Assembly: GCF_022482905.1 (NCBI RefSeq)
Contig: NZ_JAKVOI010000001.1
Coordinates: 2,481,958 to 2,545,957 of the forward strand
Direction: 5' to 3'
DNA: 64,000 nucleotides
Origin: Clostridium sp.
Lineage (GTDB): Bacteria; Bacillota; Clostridia; Clostridiales; Clostridiaceae
Part shown: positions 9,004-17,734 of the stretch, piece after piece
Position numbering within the stretch: position 1 is the first letter of the stretch
Layout of the letters: each line of letters starts with the position of its first letter
Made by a program: the position numbers and the translations under genes
The notes under the pieces: generated by a model
Told to the model about the DNA's origin: nothing
The model's input: only the letters and a program-made list of their open reading frames with translations
Databases searched by the model: none

Positions 9004-9438
9004 CTATTTATTTTTTAAAAGTTTGCTTCTGCACTGCCTGCATATTCCATACAGTTTGAAATCCAGGCTTTCATCCGTAAGTAAAAATCCGGTTTTGTTT
9101 TTTACCATGTCCTCTATCTGCTGCATCGGGCAGTCTATTTCTATCTCCCTGTGGCACAGCTTGCACTGGAGTACATGTTTGTGGTTTCTCTTTATAATGG
9201 CATAACCAGACTTATTTTTGTCCAGATCAAATCTCTTTATTATATTCTTATCATAAAATAATTCCAGCGTCCTGTATATAGTTGACATGTTAATATTTAG
9301 ATTTTCCAGCCTGCACCGGGTGAGTACATCCTCTGCACTCATAACACCGTCACTTCTGAGAAATATTTTCAAAATACATGTTCTGGGTTTTGTAACCTTT
9401 ATATCCCGTTCCCTCAAATAGCCTTCAATATTATCCAC
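9004..9438 (-). CDS. Fur-family metal- or peroxide-responsive repressor
   Basis: 144 residues. The winged-helix DNA-binding half includes MSTIYRTLELF, the conserved Fur recognition helix. The C-terminal half includes NHKHVLQCKLCHREIEIDC and CRQCRS, which give the two CxxC structural zinc pairs and the His-rich regulatory site. This fits Fur/Zur/PerR, and the short NHKH-LQC arrangement is closest to Zur or Fur, but the sequence cannot settle the metal. GTG start after GGGGTGA. Single gene, leftward. Confidence 0.85.
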   Translation of the reverse strand: MDNIEGYLRERDIKVTKPRTCILKIFLRSDGVMSAEDVLTRCRLENLNINMSTIYRTLELFYDKNIIKRFDLDKNKSGYAIIKRNHKHVLQCKLCHREIEIDCPMQQIEDMVKNKTGFLLTDESLDFKLYGICRQCRSKLLKNK

Positions 9439-9484
9439 AAAATCACCCCAAGTTCAATTAAAAGCATATTATATACATTATACC

Positions 9485-10219
9485 TCATAAAAATACATCA
9501 TAGAAATAAAAATTGAGCATATAACCATTATCATCAAGCCACTTTTGAGCATCCCTGTAATCCGGAATGACCGACTCAACCAGGTTCCAGTATGTCCTGG
9601 AATGGTTCATGTATACCATGTGGCAGAGCTCATGAACTACTACATAATCTATTGCTTTAAGCGGTGCCATCATAAGCCTGCAATTGAAACTTAAATTTCC
9701 ACCTGAAGAACAGCTTCCCCATATTGTCTTCTGGGATCTGACGGATATTTTCAACGGTCTTACACCCAGTATCTCCCTGTAAATATCAATTCTCTCCATG
9801 AGTACTGCATACAAATTCTTCTTATAGGCTTTATATACCTCACATCTCATGGACTCCCTGTCAGAGAAGAGTTTTTCATTTCCGCAGATAATAACCCTGT
9901 CATCCGCAAATTTTACAGATAATTTATCTGTATTTATTTCATATTTTTCTACGGGAAGTACCTTTCCAAGAAACGGGAGACCGGTCATACCACCTATACC
10001 CAGCTTCTTCAATTTATCCTTCCTCTCTTTTACAGTATTCAGCCTTTGAAGTATCCACTCATTCTTGTCCCGTACAATACTTTCAACAACTTTCATGTCA
10101 GTATGAACCGGACAACTCACAATTATTTCGCCACTGTTTTCAACTCTTATATTTATATTTTTTATGTTTTTTCTAACTATTCTGCAGTCTATAAACATAT
10201 TACCACATTTTATTCTCAT
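9485..10219 (-). CDS. YgjP/DUF45-family metallopeptidase-like protein
   Basis: 244 residues. It carries TIWGSCSSGGNLSFNCRL and the zinc motif VVHELCHMVYMNHS, followed by WNLVESVIPDYRDAQKWL, all hallmarks of the YgjP (WLM/SprT-like) family. HExxH-type residues (HELCH) and a downstream His are present. Family members have been described as metal-dependent hydrolases, including a UTP pyrophosphatase activity for YgjP, so the substrate here is open. Cytoplasmic, no signal peptide. Ribosome site GGGAG 10 bases upstream. Confidence 0.82.
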   Translation of the reverse strand: MRIKCGNMFIDCRIVRKNIKNINIRVENSGEIIVSCPVHTDMKVVESIVRDKNEWILQRLNTVKERKDKLKKLGIGGMTGLPFLGKVLPVEKYEINTDKLSVKFADDRVIICGNEKLFSDRESMRCEVYKAYKKNLYAVLMERIDIYREILGVRPLKISVRSQKTIWGSCSSGGNLSFNCRLMMAPLKAIDYVVVHELCHMVYMNHSRTYWNLVESVIPDYRDAQKWLDDNGYMLNFYFYDVFL

Positions 10220-10326
10220 TTTACATGTTCTCCCTGATAAACTACACTTCTCTTTATATTTTGCAATTTCACCATTGAATTGTCAATTCGAAATGATAAA
10301 CTTAAAATGTAAAGGAGGGATCATGG

Positions 10327-11262
10327 ATGAATATCAAAAAAGCAGCAGTACTGGGAACCGGTACAATGGGACATGGGATTTCCCAGATTTGTGCAATGGC
10401 AGGACTGCACGTAAACATGTATGGAAGGTCCGATGCCAGTCTTGAAAGAGGTTTTACAAAAATAGAAAACAGCCTGAAGGATCTGATGGAGGAGGGAAAA
10501 CTGACAGACTGCAAGGTCAGGAAAATCCTCTCCAGAATAAATGGTGTAAAATCCATTGAAGCTGCCTCAAGCGGTGCTGAAATCATAATAGAGTGCCTGG
10601 CGGAAGATCTGCAGCTCAAGCAGAAAATATTCAATAAACTGGATAGTATCTGCAGCAGAGAAGTAATACTGGCTACAAACACCTCCGGGCTGAGTCCCAC
10701 TAAAATATCAGAAGCTGTGAATTATCCGGAAAGAGTTGTGGTTGCCCACTTCTGGAATCCACCCCAGTTCATTCCCCTGGTAGAGGTAGTTCCGGGGAAG
10801 CATACATCCGGAGAAATCATGGACAGAACCATGGAATTTATAGACTTTATAGGTAAAAAAGGTGTACGCCTCGAAAAGGAATGTCCCGGTTTCATAGGGA
10901 ACAGGCTTCAGCTTGCCCTTTTGAGAGAAGCACTCTATATAGTCGAACAGGGCTTTGCAAAACCTGAAGAAGTAGACAAAGCAGTAGAATACAGCTTCGG
11001 CAGAAGGCTCCCTGCAACAGGACCTCTCTGCAGTGCCGATATGGGAGGTCTTGACATATTCTACAATATATCATCATATCTGTTCAGGGAGCTGTGCAGT
11101 TCAAAGGATGCCTCGGAGATGCTGAAGCAGCTTGTGGACGCAGGAAAGCTCGGTCTTAAAGCAGGGAATGGATTTTACAACTGGACAGATGATTTTTCAG
11201 ATAAGAAGCAGGAAGAACGAACAAGGGTACTGAAGTATTTTCTCCAGCAGGACAATAAATAA
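10327..11262 (+). CDS. 3-hydroxyacyl-CoA dehydrogenase family NAD-dependent oxidoreductase
   Basis: 311 residues. The N-terminal Rossmann fold begins AAVLGTGTMGHGISQ, the NAD-binding GxGxxG. The central signature HFWNPPQFIPLVEVVPG and the C-terminal helical domain (KECPGFIGNRLQ, GLKAGNGFYNW) are those of the 3-hydroxyacyl-CoA dehydrogenase superfamily. The true butyrate-pathway Hbd usually has HFFNP followed by a Met/Lys-rich stretch. The WNPPQFIPLVEVV form is closer to lambda-crystallin/carnitine-dehydrogenase-like paralogues, so the substrate is uncertain. No thiolase or crotonase gene adjoins it. Start at 10327 after AAAGGAGGG; an ATG four bases earlier is out of frame. Confidence 0.85.
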   Translation: MNIKKAAVLGTGTMGHGISQICAMAGLHVNMYGRSDASLERGFTKIENSLKDLMEEGKLTDCKVRKILSRINGVKSIEAASSGAEIIIECLAEDLQLKQKIFNKLDSICSREVILATNTSGLSPTKISEAVNYPERVVVAHFWNPPQFIPLVEVVPGKHTSGEIMDRTMEFIDFIGKKGVRLEKECPGFIGNRLQLALLREALYIVEQGFAKPEEVDKAVEYSFGRRLPATGPLCSADMGGLDIFYNISSYLFRELCSSKDASEMLKQLVDAGKLGLKAGNGFYNWTDDFSDKKQEERTRVLKYFLQQDNK

Positions 11263-11266
11263 AAGG

Positions 11267-11297
11267 AAGCCGGCACAATAAAATTCAGTGCCGGCTT
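11267..11297. terminator. Convergent terminator between the dehydrogenase and fruA
   Basis: Perfect 10-bp inverted repeat AAGCCGGCAC and GTGCCGGCTT with an 11-base loop, placed between the two convergent stop codons. Confidence 0.85.
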
Positions 11298-11311
11298 AGT
11301 AAAATATTTAT

Positions 11312-13201
11312 CTATTCATTTTGAGCAATAGGTTTTTTCACAATTCCAAGAAGTGCCGCTGTTATAAATGCACCCAACAATATGGCAAATATATAGGAAA
11401 ATGCATTTCCGTATACAATAGGTATTACAAATATTCCACCATGAGGTGCCGGAAGTCCTATATTGAACAACATTGAAAGTGCTCCCGCAACTGCCGCTCC
11501 TGCTACGGAGGCTGGAATAACCCTTGCAGGATCGGATGCTGCAAATGGTATGGCCCCTTCTGTTATAAAGGTTACACCCATTATATAGCATGTCTTCCCT
11601 GCATCTCTCTCATCCCTTGTAAATCTATTCTTGAACAAGGTAGTTGCTATTGCAATTCCAAGGGGAGGCACCATTCCACCAGCCATTATTGCTGCATGTG
11701 GTGTAAATTTTCCCGCAGTTATCATTGCTATTCCAAAAGCATAGGCTGCTTTGTTTACAGGGCCGCCCATATCCACAGCCATCATTCCTCCAAGTATGAG
11801 TCCCAGTATTATCTTGTTGGCGGTTCCCATGGAGCCAAGCCACTGTATAAGGAAATTGTTTATGTCCTTTACAGGATTTACAATAAATACGAGCATTATT
11901 ATTCCCGTTATGAATATGCCGAGAAGCGGGTACAGAAGCACCGGTTTTATTCCCTCAAGTGACTGTGGAAGCTTTGAGAATACTTTCTTCAGAAGAACAA
12001 CTACATATCCTCCCAGAAACCCTGCAACAAGTCCTCCCAGAAATCCCGCACCATTATTTGCCGCTATGAGTCCGCCTACCATTGCAGGTGCAAATCCAGG
12101 TCTGTCTGCTATACTCATTCCTATAAATCCTGCAAGCACGGGTACCATAAGGGAAAAGGCATAAGTACCTCCTACATCATGTATGAGCTGTGCTATTACG
12201 TTAAAAGAAGGGTCCTTTGGATCGTAGCTTTTGATACCGAACATGAAGGAAATGGCTATAAGTATACCACCGCCTACTACGAAAGGAAGCATGTTGGAAA
12301 CTCCACTCATGAGGTGCTTGTAGAATCCAACCTTGCTGCCACCGCCTGCCGCAGCACTTTTCCCCTTATTATCTGCATGATATACAGGGGCTTCTCCTCC
12401 TGCCGCCTTGTTTATAAGTCCTTCCGGGTTCTTGATTGCCTCGGATACAGATACCTGTACAAGTTTCTTTCCATCGAATCTATCCATCTCAACCTGCTTG
12501 TCAGCAGCTACAATTACTCCATCTGCCTTTTCTATATCCTCATCCGTAAGTCTGTTTTTTACACCTGTGGACCCGTTTGTCTCAACCTTTATGTCTATTC
12601 CCATATCAGCTGCCTTGTTGTTGAGTGCATCTGCAGCCATATAGGTGTGTGCTATACCTGTAGGGCATGCTGTAACTGCAAGTACGAATTTGTTGGAGCC
12701 ATGATCTACGATTTCATCTTTCTTTTCACCCTGGGACTTTATATACTGTTTTTCCTGTTCATCTATCATTCCAAGAACTTCATATTCAGACGAAGCATTC
12801 AAGAGCCTGTTTTTGAAATCTTTGTCCATAAGCATACTTGACAGCCTTGCAAGTGTATCCAGATGCTCATTGTCCGCTCCTGCACTTGCTGCTATCATGA
12901 AGAACAGTTGTGCATCGGTCCCATCCAGTGAATCATAATCCAGTCCTTCTTTTTTTATTCCAAATGCCAGTGCAGGAGTCTTCACAGCTTCCGTCTTTGC
13001 ATGGGGTATTGCTATGCCCTCCCCTATTCCAGTTGAAAATTCAGACTCTCTTTTTAATATGGTATTTTTGTATTCTTCCTTGTCATTCAACTTTCCTGCA
13101 GAATCCAGTATATTTACCAGTTCATCTATTACGCCGGCTTTATTTTCTGCATCAAGCCTTATTTTTATGGTATCTTTCTCCAAAAGTTCGGTAATCTTCA
13201 T
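11312..13201 (-). CDS. fruA: Fructose-specific PTS enzyme IIABC
   Basis: 629 residues. Domains in order: EIIA (1-150) with phospho-His67 in IAIPHAKTE; EIIB (about 172-265) with phospho-Cys179 in TACPTGIAHTYMAA; and a membrane EIIC (about 290-620) with many hydrophobic segments and the GPVNKAAYAFG motif. It imports fructose and releases it as fructose-1-phosphate. This is the usual single-chain Firmicutes FruA length. Last gene of fruR-fruK-fruA, 23 bases after fruK, with ribosome site AAAGGAGG. Substrate assignment is strongly supported by the neighbouring 1-phosphofructokinase. Confidence 0.95.
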   Translation of the reverse strand: MKITELLEKDTIKIRLDAENKAGVIDELVNILDSAGKLNDKEEYKNTILKRESEFSTGIGEGIAIPHAKTEAVKTPALAFGIKKEGLDYDSLDGTDAQLFFMIAASAGADNEHLDTLARLSSMLMDKDFKNRLLNASSEYEVLGMIDEQEKQYIKSQGEKKDEIVDHGSNKFVLAVTACPTGIAHTYMAADALNNKAADMGIDIKVETNGSTGVKNRLTDEDIEKADGVIVAADKQVEMDRFDGKKLVQVSVSEAIKNPEGLINKAAGGEAPVYHADNKGKSAAAGGGSKVGFYKHLMSGVSNMLPFVVGGGILIAISFMFGIKSYDPKDPSFNVIAQLIHDVGGTYAFSLMVPVLAGFIGMSIADRPGFAPAMVGGLIAANNGAGFLGGLVAGFLGGYVVVLLKKVFSKLPQSLEGIKPVLLYPLLGIFITGIIMLVFIVNPVKDINNFLIQWLGSMGTANKIILGLILGGMMAVDMGGPVNKAAYAFGIAMITAGKFTPHAAIMAGGMVPPLGIAIATTLFKNRFTRDERDAGKTCYIMGVTFITEGAIPFAASDPARVIPASVAGAAVAGALSMLFNIGLPAPHGGIFVIPIVYGNAFSYIFAILLGAFITAALLGIVKKPIAQNE

Positions 13202-13224
13202 AACAAATCCTCCTTTTTTATAAA

Positions 13225-14130
13225 CTAAAGCCTTTTTATCTCCACTTCAGGAAGCAGTCTCTCTATATCTTCCTTCCTGCACAGATCCATGGAAAAGGCT
13301 GTAGCACTTCCAGCTGCCGCACCGTATTTGAAAGCATCAACTATACTTGAACCTTTTGTATACCGGGACAGAAATCCTGCAACAAGTGAATCGCCGGACC
13401 CCACGGAATTCTTCACTTCCCCCTCTGGTGCAGATGCACTGTAGACACCTTCGCTGCATATAAGAAGGGCTCCTTCTTTTCCCATCGATACTATGACATT
13501 CTGTGCTCCCGTGCCACGCAGCTTCTGGGCATAGTAAATCACCTTTTCGGTTTCCTTGATTTCTACATCAAACAACTCCCCAAGTTCATGTATATTGGGT
13601 TTTATCAACAGCGGACTATATTGAAGCGTATCGGCAAGTGCCTCTCCCGTAGTATCCACAACTACTTTTCCCTTTCCGCACTTTGTCTGGATTGTGGAAT
13701 ATATATTCCTGGGTACGGATTTCTGCACATTTCCTGCAAGTACTATAAAGTCATCTTCCTTCAAATCCTTCACTTTTTCAAACAGCTTGTTCAAGTCATC
13801 TCTGCTTATATCCGGTCCTGATCCATTTATCTCGGTTTCTTCAACTGATTTCAGCTTTACATTTATCCTCGTATCCTGCTGAACCTGTATGAAGTCAGTT
13901 GAAATTCCAGCATCCCTGAGAGAGTCCTCTATAAACTTTCCGGTAAATCCTCCAATAAATCCAAGTGCCCTGCTCTCAACGCCGATATTCTTCAAAACCC
14001 TGGATACATTTATTCCCTTGCCGCCTGCATATTTTTCATCATTTTTCACCCTGTTGATGGTTCCCACCGTGAAATCATCCACCTGTATTACATAATCTAT
14101 TGAGGGATTGAAAGTTACTGTATATATCAT
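13225..14130 (-). CDS. fruK: 1-phosphofructokinase
   Basis: 301 residues of the PfkB/ribokinase fold. N-terminal NPSIDYVIQVDDF and GGKGINVSRVLKNIG are the sugar-binding motifs. The C-terminal VGSGDSLVAGFL is the anion hole and catalytic Asp motif. It phosphorylates fructose-1-phosphate to fructose-1,6-bisphosphate for glycolysis. Position between a DeoR regulator and fructose PTS distinguishes it from tagatose-6-phosphate kinase. Its ATG overlaps the stop of fruR by four bases, so translation is coupled. Confidence 0.95.
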   Translation of the reverse strand: MIYTVTFNPSIDYVIQVDDFTVGTINRVKNDEKYAGGKGINVSRVLKNIGVESRALGFIGGFTGKFIEDSLRDAGISTDFIQVQQDTRINVKLKSVEETEINGSGPDISRDDLNKLFEKVKDLKEDDFIVLAGNVQKSVPRNIYSTIQTKCGKGKVVVDTTGEALADTLQYSPLLIKPNIHELGELFDVEIKETEKVIYYAQKLRGTGAQNVIVSMGKEGALLICSEGVYSASAPEGEVKNSVGSGDSLVAGFLSRYTKGSSIVDAFKYGAAAGSATAFSMDLCRKEDIERLLPEVEIKRL

Positions 14131-14888
14131 TTATCCATCACAACCTTTACTCTGGTTTTTTCTGCATACTCTTTATAATTTTCCACCCTGCAGTCGGTAA
14201 TTATGTCAGCTTCTTTAAGATCTGCCACCTTTACAAAACTAACTTCACCGAACTTGCTTTCATCTGCAAGAACATAACTCTGTCTTGAATGTTTTATGAC
14301 ACATGTCTTGAGTGCGGCTTCTTCTGAATCAGGAGTTGTGAATCCATATTCAAGATGTATTCCATTCATGCCCATAAAACACTTGTCAAACCTGAACTTT
14401 TGAAGGTTGCCCAGTGCATCGGCACCTATAACCGCTCCTGTTCTATTTTTTATGCTGCCTCCAAGTATATATCCATTTATATTGTTCTCTGTAACGGCAT
14501 TTATATGCTTCAGTCCATTTGTAACTATTACTATTTCCCTGCCCTTCAGATATCGAATCATCTCAAAAGTGGAAGTACCGGCATCAATATATATGCAGTC
14601 ACCGTCATCCACACAGGAAGCGGCAAATTCTGCTATTTTTCTCTTCTGCACAACATTCTGTACCTCCTTTTCACCATAGCTCTGCTCTATAAGTCTTCCT
14701 CTTGGTACTGCCGCCCCTCCCCGTATTCTCCTGACTGCATTCATCTTTTCCAGACAGGTGAGATCCCGCCTTATAGTGGATTCTGAAGTATTCAGAATGT
14801 CAACCAGGTCATTAACCTTTACAATTCCGTTCTTTTCCAGTTCATTCAATATTATTTTATGACGCTGTTCCGTCAGCAAGACATTCAC
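14127..14888 (-). CDS. fruR: DeoR-family repressor of the fructose operon
   Basis: 253 residues. The N-terminal DeoR HTH (ILNELEKNGIVKVNDLVDIL, STIRRDLTCLE) precedes a sugar-phosphate-sensing domain with DAGTSTFEM and GVTTPDSEEA-like segments. DeoR-type FruR proteins respond to fructose-1-phosphate. It is the first gene of the fru operon and faces its own operator array, so autoregulation is likely. Confidence 0.9.
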   Translation of the reverse strand: MNVLLTEQRHKIILNELEKNGIVKVNDLVDILNTSESTIRRDLTCLEKMNAVRRIRGGAAVPRGRLIEQSYGEKEVQNVVQKRKIAEFAASCVDDGDCIYIDAGTSTFEMIRYLKGREIVIVTNGLKHINAVTENNINGYILGGSIKNRTGAVIGADALGNLQKFRFDKCFMGMNGIHLEYGFTTPDSEEAALKTCVIKHSRQSYVLADESKFGEVSFVKVADLKEADIITDCRVENYKEYAEKTRVKVVMDK

Positions 14889-14919
14889 CTTCTCTACAAC
14901 TTATTGATAGTCTATTAAC

Positions 14920-14948
14920 ATTATAATATACATTTCAATCAAAATCAA
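14920..14948 (-). promoter_or_regulatory. fruRKA promoter
   Basis: Minus strand TTGATT (14948-14943), exact 17-base spacer, TATAAT (14925-14920). The -35 lies inside the repeated FruR-type operator array, so repressor and polymerase would compete. Confidence 0.75.
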
Positions 14949-14967
14949 TCATAATCATTCAAAATCA
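14933..14967 (-). promoter_or_regulatory. Tandem decamer operator array, probably FruR
   Basis: On the minus strand three phased decamers, TGATTTTGAA, TGATTATGAT and TGATTTTGAT, follow each other without gaps, then a partial TGAAA. Ten-base spacing places each on the same helix face. DeoR-family repressors are known to bind such TGATT-type direct repeats. The array sits between the divergent fruR gene and the carbonic-anhydrase-like gene. Confidence 0.7.
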
Positions 14968-14979
14968 GTCATAAAAATA

Positions 14980-14988
14980 TGGTATAAT
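14980..14988 (+). promoter_or_regulatory. Extended -10 promoter for the carbonic-anhydrase-like gene
   Basis: TGGTATAAT is an extended -10 on the plus strand. No good -35 stands 17 bases upstream. It is immediately next to the operator array, so the fructose regulator could influence it. Confidence 0.4.
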
Positions 14989-15027
14989 CTCAAATATAAA
15001 AATATTATCGACAAAGGAAGTATGAAT

Positions 15028-15408
15028 ATGGATGGAAATTTTGCTACATTGCTGAACTGTATGGATGGGAGAACCCAGCTCCCTGCAATAAACTGGATAA
15101 GAGAGAATTTTGATGTGGACTACGTGGATATAATATCGGAACCCGGCATAGACAGAGTTATTGCCGTAAAAGACAGGACATTCATGAATTCACTTGACAA
15201 AAAGATGGACATATCCTTGAATTCCCATGGATCAAACATTATATTCGTGGCAGGTCACCATGACTGTGCAGGAAATGATACTGACAGGGCTGGACATATA
15301 AGACACATTAAAGCTTCAGTAGAAATACTTGAAAATTTATACAAAGGTGTCCCTGTAATAGGCCTGTGGATAAACGAGATTTTCGAAGTGGAAAGAATCC
15401 CTGGCTGA
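15028..15408 (+). CDS. Short carbonic-anhydrase-like zinc protein
   Basis: 126 residues. NCMDGRTQ near the N-terminus and GHHDCAGN in the middle correspond to the Cys/Asp-Arg and His-x-x-Cys zinc-ligand motifs of beta-type carbonic anhydrases. The classic motif is CxDSR, and here Ser is Gly. The protein is much shorter than a normal ~180-220-residue enzyme, so catalysis is uncertain. The ATG at 15028 is preferred over 15022 because AAAGGAAG is then 7 bases away. Possible role in zinc or CO2 handling; inference only. Confidence 0.65.
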   Translation: MDGNFATLLNCMDGRTQLPAINWIRENFDVDYVDIISEPGIDRVIAVKDRTFMNSLDKKMDISLNSHGSNIIFVAGHHDCAGNDTDRAGHIRHIKASVEILENLYKGVPVIGLWINEIFEVERIPG

Positions 15409-15409
15409 T

Positions 15410-15460
15410 TTAGAGGAATTAGAACCCGTCCTGTTTTTAAACGGATTCTAATTCCTCTAA
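15410..15460. terminator. Long convergent hairpin terminator
   Basis: 15-bp arms TTAGAGGAATTAGAA and TTCTAATTCCTCTAA, extended further inward by CCGT/ACGG past one mismatch. It lies between the plus-strand carbonic-anhydrase-like gene and the minus-strand DUF2140-like gene, overlapping the latter's stop codon. Confidence 0.75.
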
Positions 15461-16020
15461 TAGAACACTATGGTCACACTGCCGTCTGACAGTTCAAGTT
15501 CCCTCATCTTCAACGAAAACAGACTTGTATCTATGATTATTTTATTATCCTTTAAGGACACTCTCTTTATATCATACTTTTTTACAATATTGACGACAAT
15601 ACTCTTTGGCAGGCTCAACTTTCCGGCCTTGAAATCATTTATCTCATATACTATTCTGCCATTTTCAAGATAGGGTTTTCCCGAAATGGAAAGAAGGACA
15701 TCTATTCCCCTGTAATTTGACGGCAGATATATTGTAAATTTGTCTTTAAGTATTCCGGTATATATTGCTTTTACCTTCAAATCGCCAAACTTATTCTCTC
15801 CTATGGGATACAGACCTATGAGTTCATTTAATTCCTCGCTGCTTAACGTTATGGAGCCATTGTTTGCCGGCATATTGATTATTTTTGATGCAAGCTGTTC
15901 TGAAGGCTGTGGGAAATCCGGTATGTTTGAAGAATTCCAGGTAATCATACCTATAAGTACTGATAAAACAATTATCAGAGGCAGGATAACAAACAAGAGT
16001 ATTTTTAATTTTTTCGTCAT
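15457..16020 (-). CDS. YpmS/DUF2140-like membrane-anchored protein
   Basis: 187 residues. One N-terminal transmembrane segment (ILLFVILPLIIVLSVLIG) is followed by an extracytoplasmic domain with SEELNELI, FTIYLPSNYRGID and KLSLPKSIV. The same order is seen in the protein encoded at 52748-53692 (SEEVNELI, LKFYIPVTYRKLN, KINIPENYV), so the two are paralogues. The family's function is unknown. The start was set at the ATG at 16020 after GGGAG, not at an upstream TTG. Confidence 0.7.
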   Translation of the reverse strand: MTKKLKILLFVILPLIIVLSVLIGMITWNSSNIPDFPQPSEQLASKIINMPANNGSITLSSEELNELIGLYPIGENKFGDLKVKAIYTGILKDKFTIYLPSNYRGIDVLLSISGKPYLENGRIVYEINDFKAGKLSLPKSIVVNIVKKYDIKRVSLKDNKIIIDTSLFSLKMRELELSDGSVTIVFY

Positions 16021-16110
16021 AAATTCATCTCCCGGAATCAAGTTACAATTTTATTATACTTATTTATAATATGCATCTTTTATAAAAACTTTCCCATTAA
16101 TTTTTCAGAC

Positions 16111-16148
16111 AAAAAAGTAGAGCCATAGACAAACCTGCCCGGCCCTAC
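16111..16148 (-). terminator. Terminator after ilvE
   Basis: On the minus strand GTAGGGCC ... GGCTCTAC followed by TTTTTT: an 8-bp stem with one mismatch, a 16-base loop and a U-tract, 17 bases after the ilvE stop. Confidence 0.7.
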
Positions 16149-16164
16149 ATAAATATCACAGTTT

Positions 16165-17079
16165 TTAATAAACAGGAGTACAGTACTCTGCATATTTAGG
16201 ATTCTTGCCTACAGTCAGTGTGAAGAAGAGTTCTTTCAGCTTCCTGCAGATTTCTCCTTCTTTTCCGTCCCCAACAATTCTGTGGTCAACTTCAACTATT
16301 GGAGTAACCTCCATGGCAGTTCCACTGAAGAATATTTCATCTGATGCATAAAGCTCTGTTCTTGTAACACTTCTTTCAACAACTTCAAGTCCAAGATCTT
16401 CCTTTGCCAGCCTTATGACAAGATCTCTCGTTATTCCCTCAAGTATATTGTCGGAAGCTGAAGGAGTTATGAGTTTTCCCTTCTTGTATATGAACAGGTT
16501 CTCTCCCGGTCCTTCGCAAACATGTCCCGATCTTGTAAGGAATATTGCCTCGTCAAACCCTGCCCTGTGTGCCTCAAGAGATGCAAGGGCTGAATTCAAA
16601 TAAGACGCTGTGGCCTTTACTCTTGGCGGTATCATGTTATCTTCAATTCTTCCCCATGATGTTATTCCAACACTCAATTCAGATTTTCCAGCATATTTGT
16701 CCAGAGGCTGACAGTATATAACAACTTTTACATCTGGATCTGTAAGACTTGGTCCTATATCATGTGCATCGTTATAAATTATAGGTCTTATGTATGTAGT
16801 GCGCTTGAATTCATTTTTCTTTAAAAGTTCTACAGTGAATTTTACAAGATCATCTACGGTGTACGGAATGTTGAGATTAAGTGTCTTGGCAGACTGGAGC
16901 ATCCTTGTATAGTGATCCTTCAACCTGAACCCAAAAAGCTGCTTCTGGTCTTCATCCCAGTAAGCCCTTATTCCTTCAAAACAACCAAGTCCATAGTTGA
17001 AAGCCTTGCTTCTTATACCAACCGTTACTTCACTTTCATCTACAATTTCTCCCTGGTAAAATACGTACGATTTCGACAT
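16165..17079 (-). CDS. ilvE: Branched-chain amino acid aminotransferase
   Basis: 304 residues of PLP fold type IV. Visible signatures are GCFEGIRAYW near the N-terminus, the catalytic Lys in RVKATASYLNS, and the C-terminal GTAMEVTPIVEVD. It interconverts valine, leucine and isoleucine with their 2-oxo acids. Length and motifs match IlvE rather than D-amino acid aminotransferase. Start at the ATG following GAGGGGG. Single gene with its own terminator. Confidence 0.92.
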   Translation of the reverse strand: MSKSYVFYQGEIVDESEVTVGIRSKAFNYGLGCFEGIRAYWDEDQKQLFGFRLKDHYTRMLQSAKTLNLNIPYTVDDLVKFTVELLKKNEFKRTTYIRPIIYNDAHDIGPSLTDPDVKVVIYCQPLDKYAGKSELSVGITSWGRIEDNMIPPRVKATASYLNSALASLEAHRAGFDEAIFLTRSGHVCEGPGENLFIYKKGKLITPSASDNILEGITRDLVIRLAKEDLGLEVVERSVTRTELYASDEIFFSGTAMEVTPIVEVDHRIVGDGKEGEICRKLKELFFTLTVGKNPKYAEYCTPVY

Positions 17080-17143
17080 CAAAAAGCCCCCTCAATAATA
17101 TTATCACGTTTATAAATAAATATACAGCTACAGAAAAATTAAG

Positions 17144-17734
17144 TCAATAATTTTTAAGATCTTTCAATTTATAGTATATAACATAAAAGACAAGTATTCC
17201 AATCAAACTTCCCGCGAAGTCTATCACCACATCACTTACAAGTGATGTTCTTCCAGGTACAAGCTGTTGGTGAAACTCATCTGTAACAGCATATAAAAGG
17301 CATATGAACATTATATATACTATAGCTTGTTTACCTCTTAATTTAAATACATGAAGCACTCCTGAAACTATAATGGCAAGCACAAGATACTCAAAAGCAT
17401 GGGCATTTTTTCTCAAAATGAGATTCAATCTTTCCTGCCTGTTTTGAGGAATTCTGAATGCCTCTTTTATTCTGGCCTTGATTGAAACCTTCTCCTTTAC
17501 ATTTTGTGATTGCTGCTCTGAAGATTTCCCTGTTTCCCCTGGCAATATGCTTTTCCCCTCCTTTATACGTTTCAGATCATCCAGTATATTATAGCTTCTC
17601 TTATTGGACACATTCCCATTATTAGAGGAATTATAGAATATAAAACCCATCCATGTAATACACAGTACAATCAAAACAATCTTTTTAATAACATCACCTT
17701 CTTCAAGCCACTGCCTGAATTCTATTCCGGGCAC
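17144..17734 (-). CDS. VanZ-family membrane protein
   Basis: About 180-196 residues. One N-terminal transmembrane segment (VLIVLCITWMGFIFY) is followed by a polar linker and three more membrane segments with the VanZ motif TDEFHQQLVPGRTSLVSD. VanZ-like proteins give low-level teicoplanin resistance in enterococci; their general role is unclear. The start is uncertain: the first in-frame start is a GTG overlapping the stop of the upstream ATPase gene by 13 bases. A natural N-terminus would begin at IKKIVLIV, after AAGAAGGTGAT, where the codon is ATT. Confidence 0.75.
   Translation of the reverse strand: MPGIEFRQWLEEGDVIKKIVLIVLCITWMGFIFYNSSNNGNVSNKRSYNILDDLKRIKEGKSILPGETGKSSEQQSQNVKEKVSIKARIKEAFRIPQNRQERLNLILRKNAHAFEYLVLAIIVSGVLHVFKLRGKQAIVYIMFICLLYAVTDEFHQQLVPGRTSLVSDVVIDFAGSLIGILVFYVIYYKLKDLKNY

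Noticed and set aside
12179-12841. A 220-codon plus-strand frame opposite fruA
   Set aside because: Cys/Tyr-rich mirror of a well-supported gene, with no start signal.
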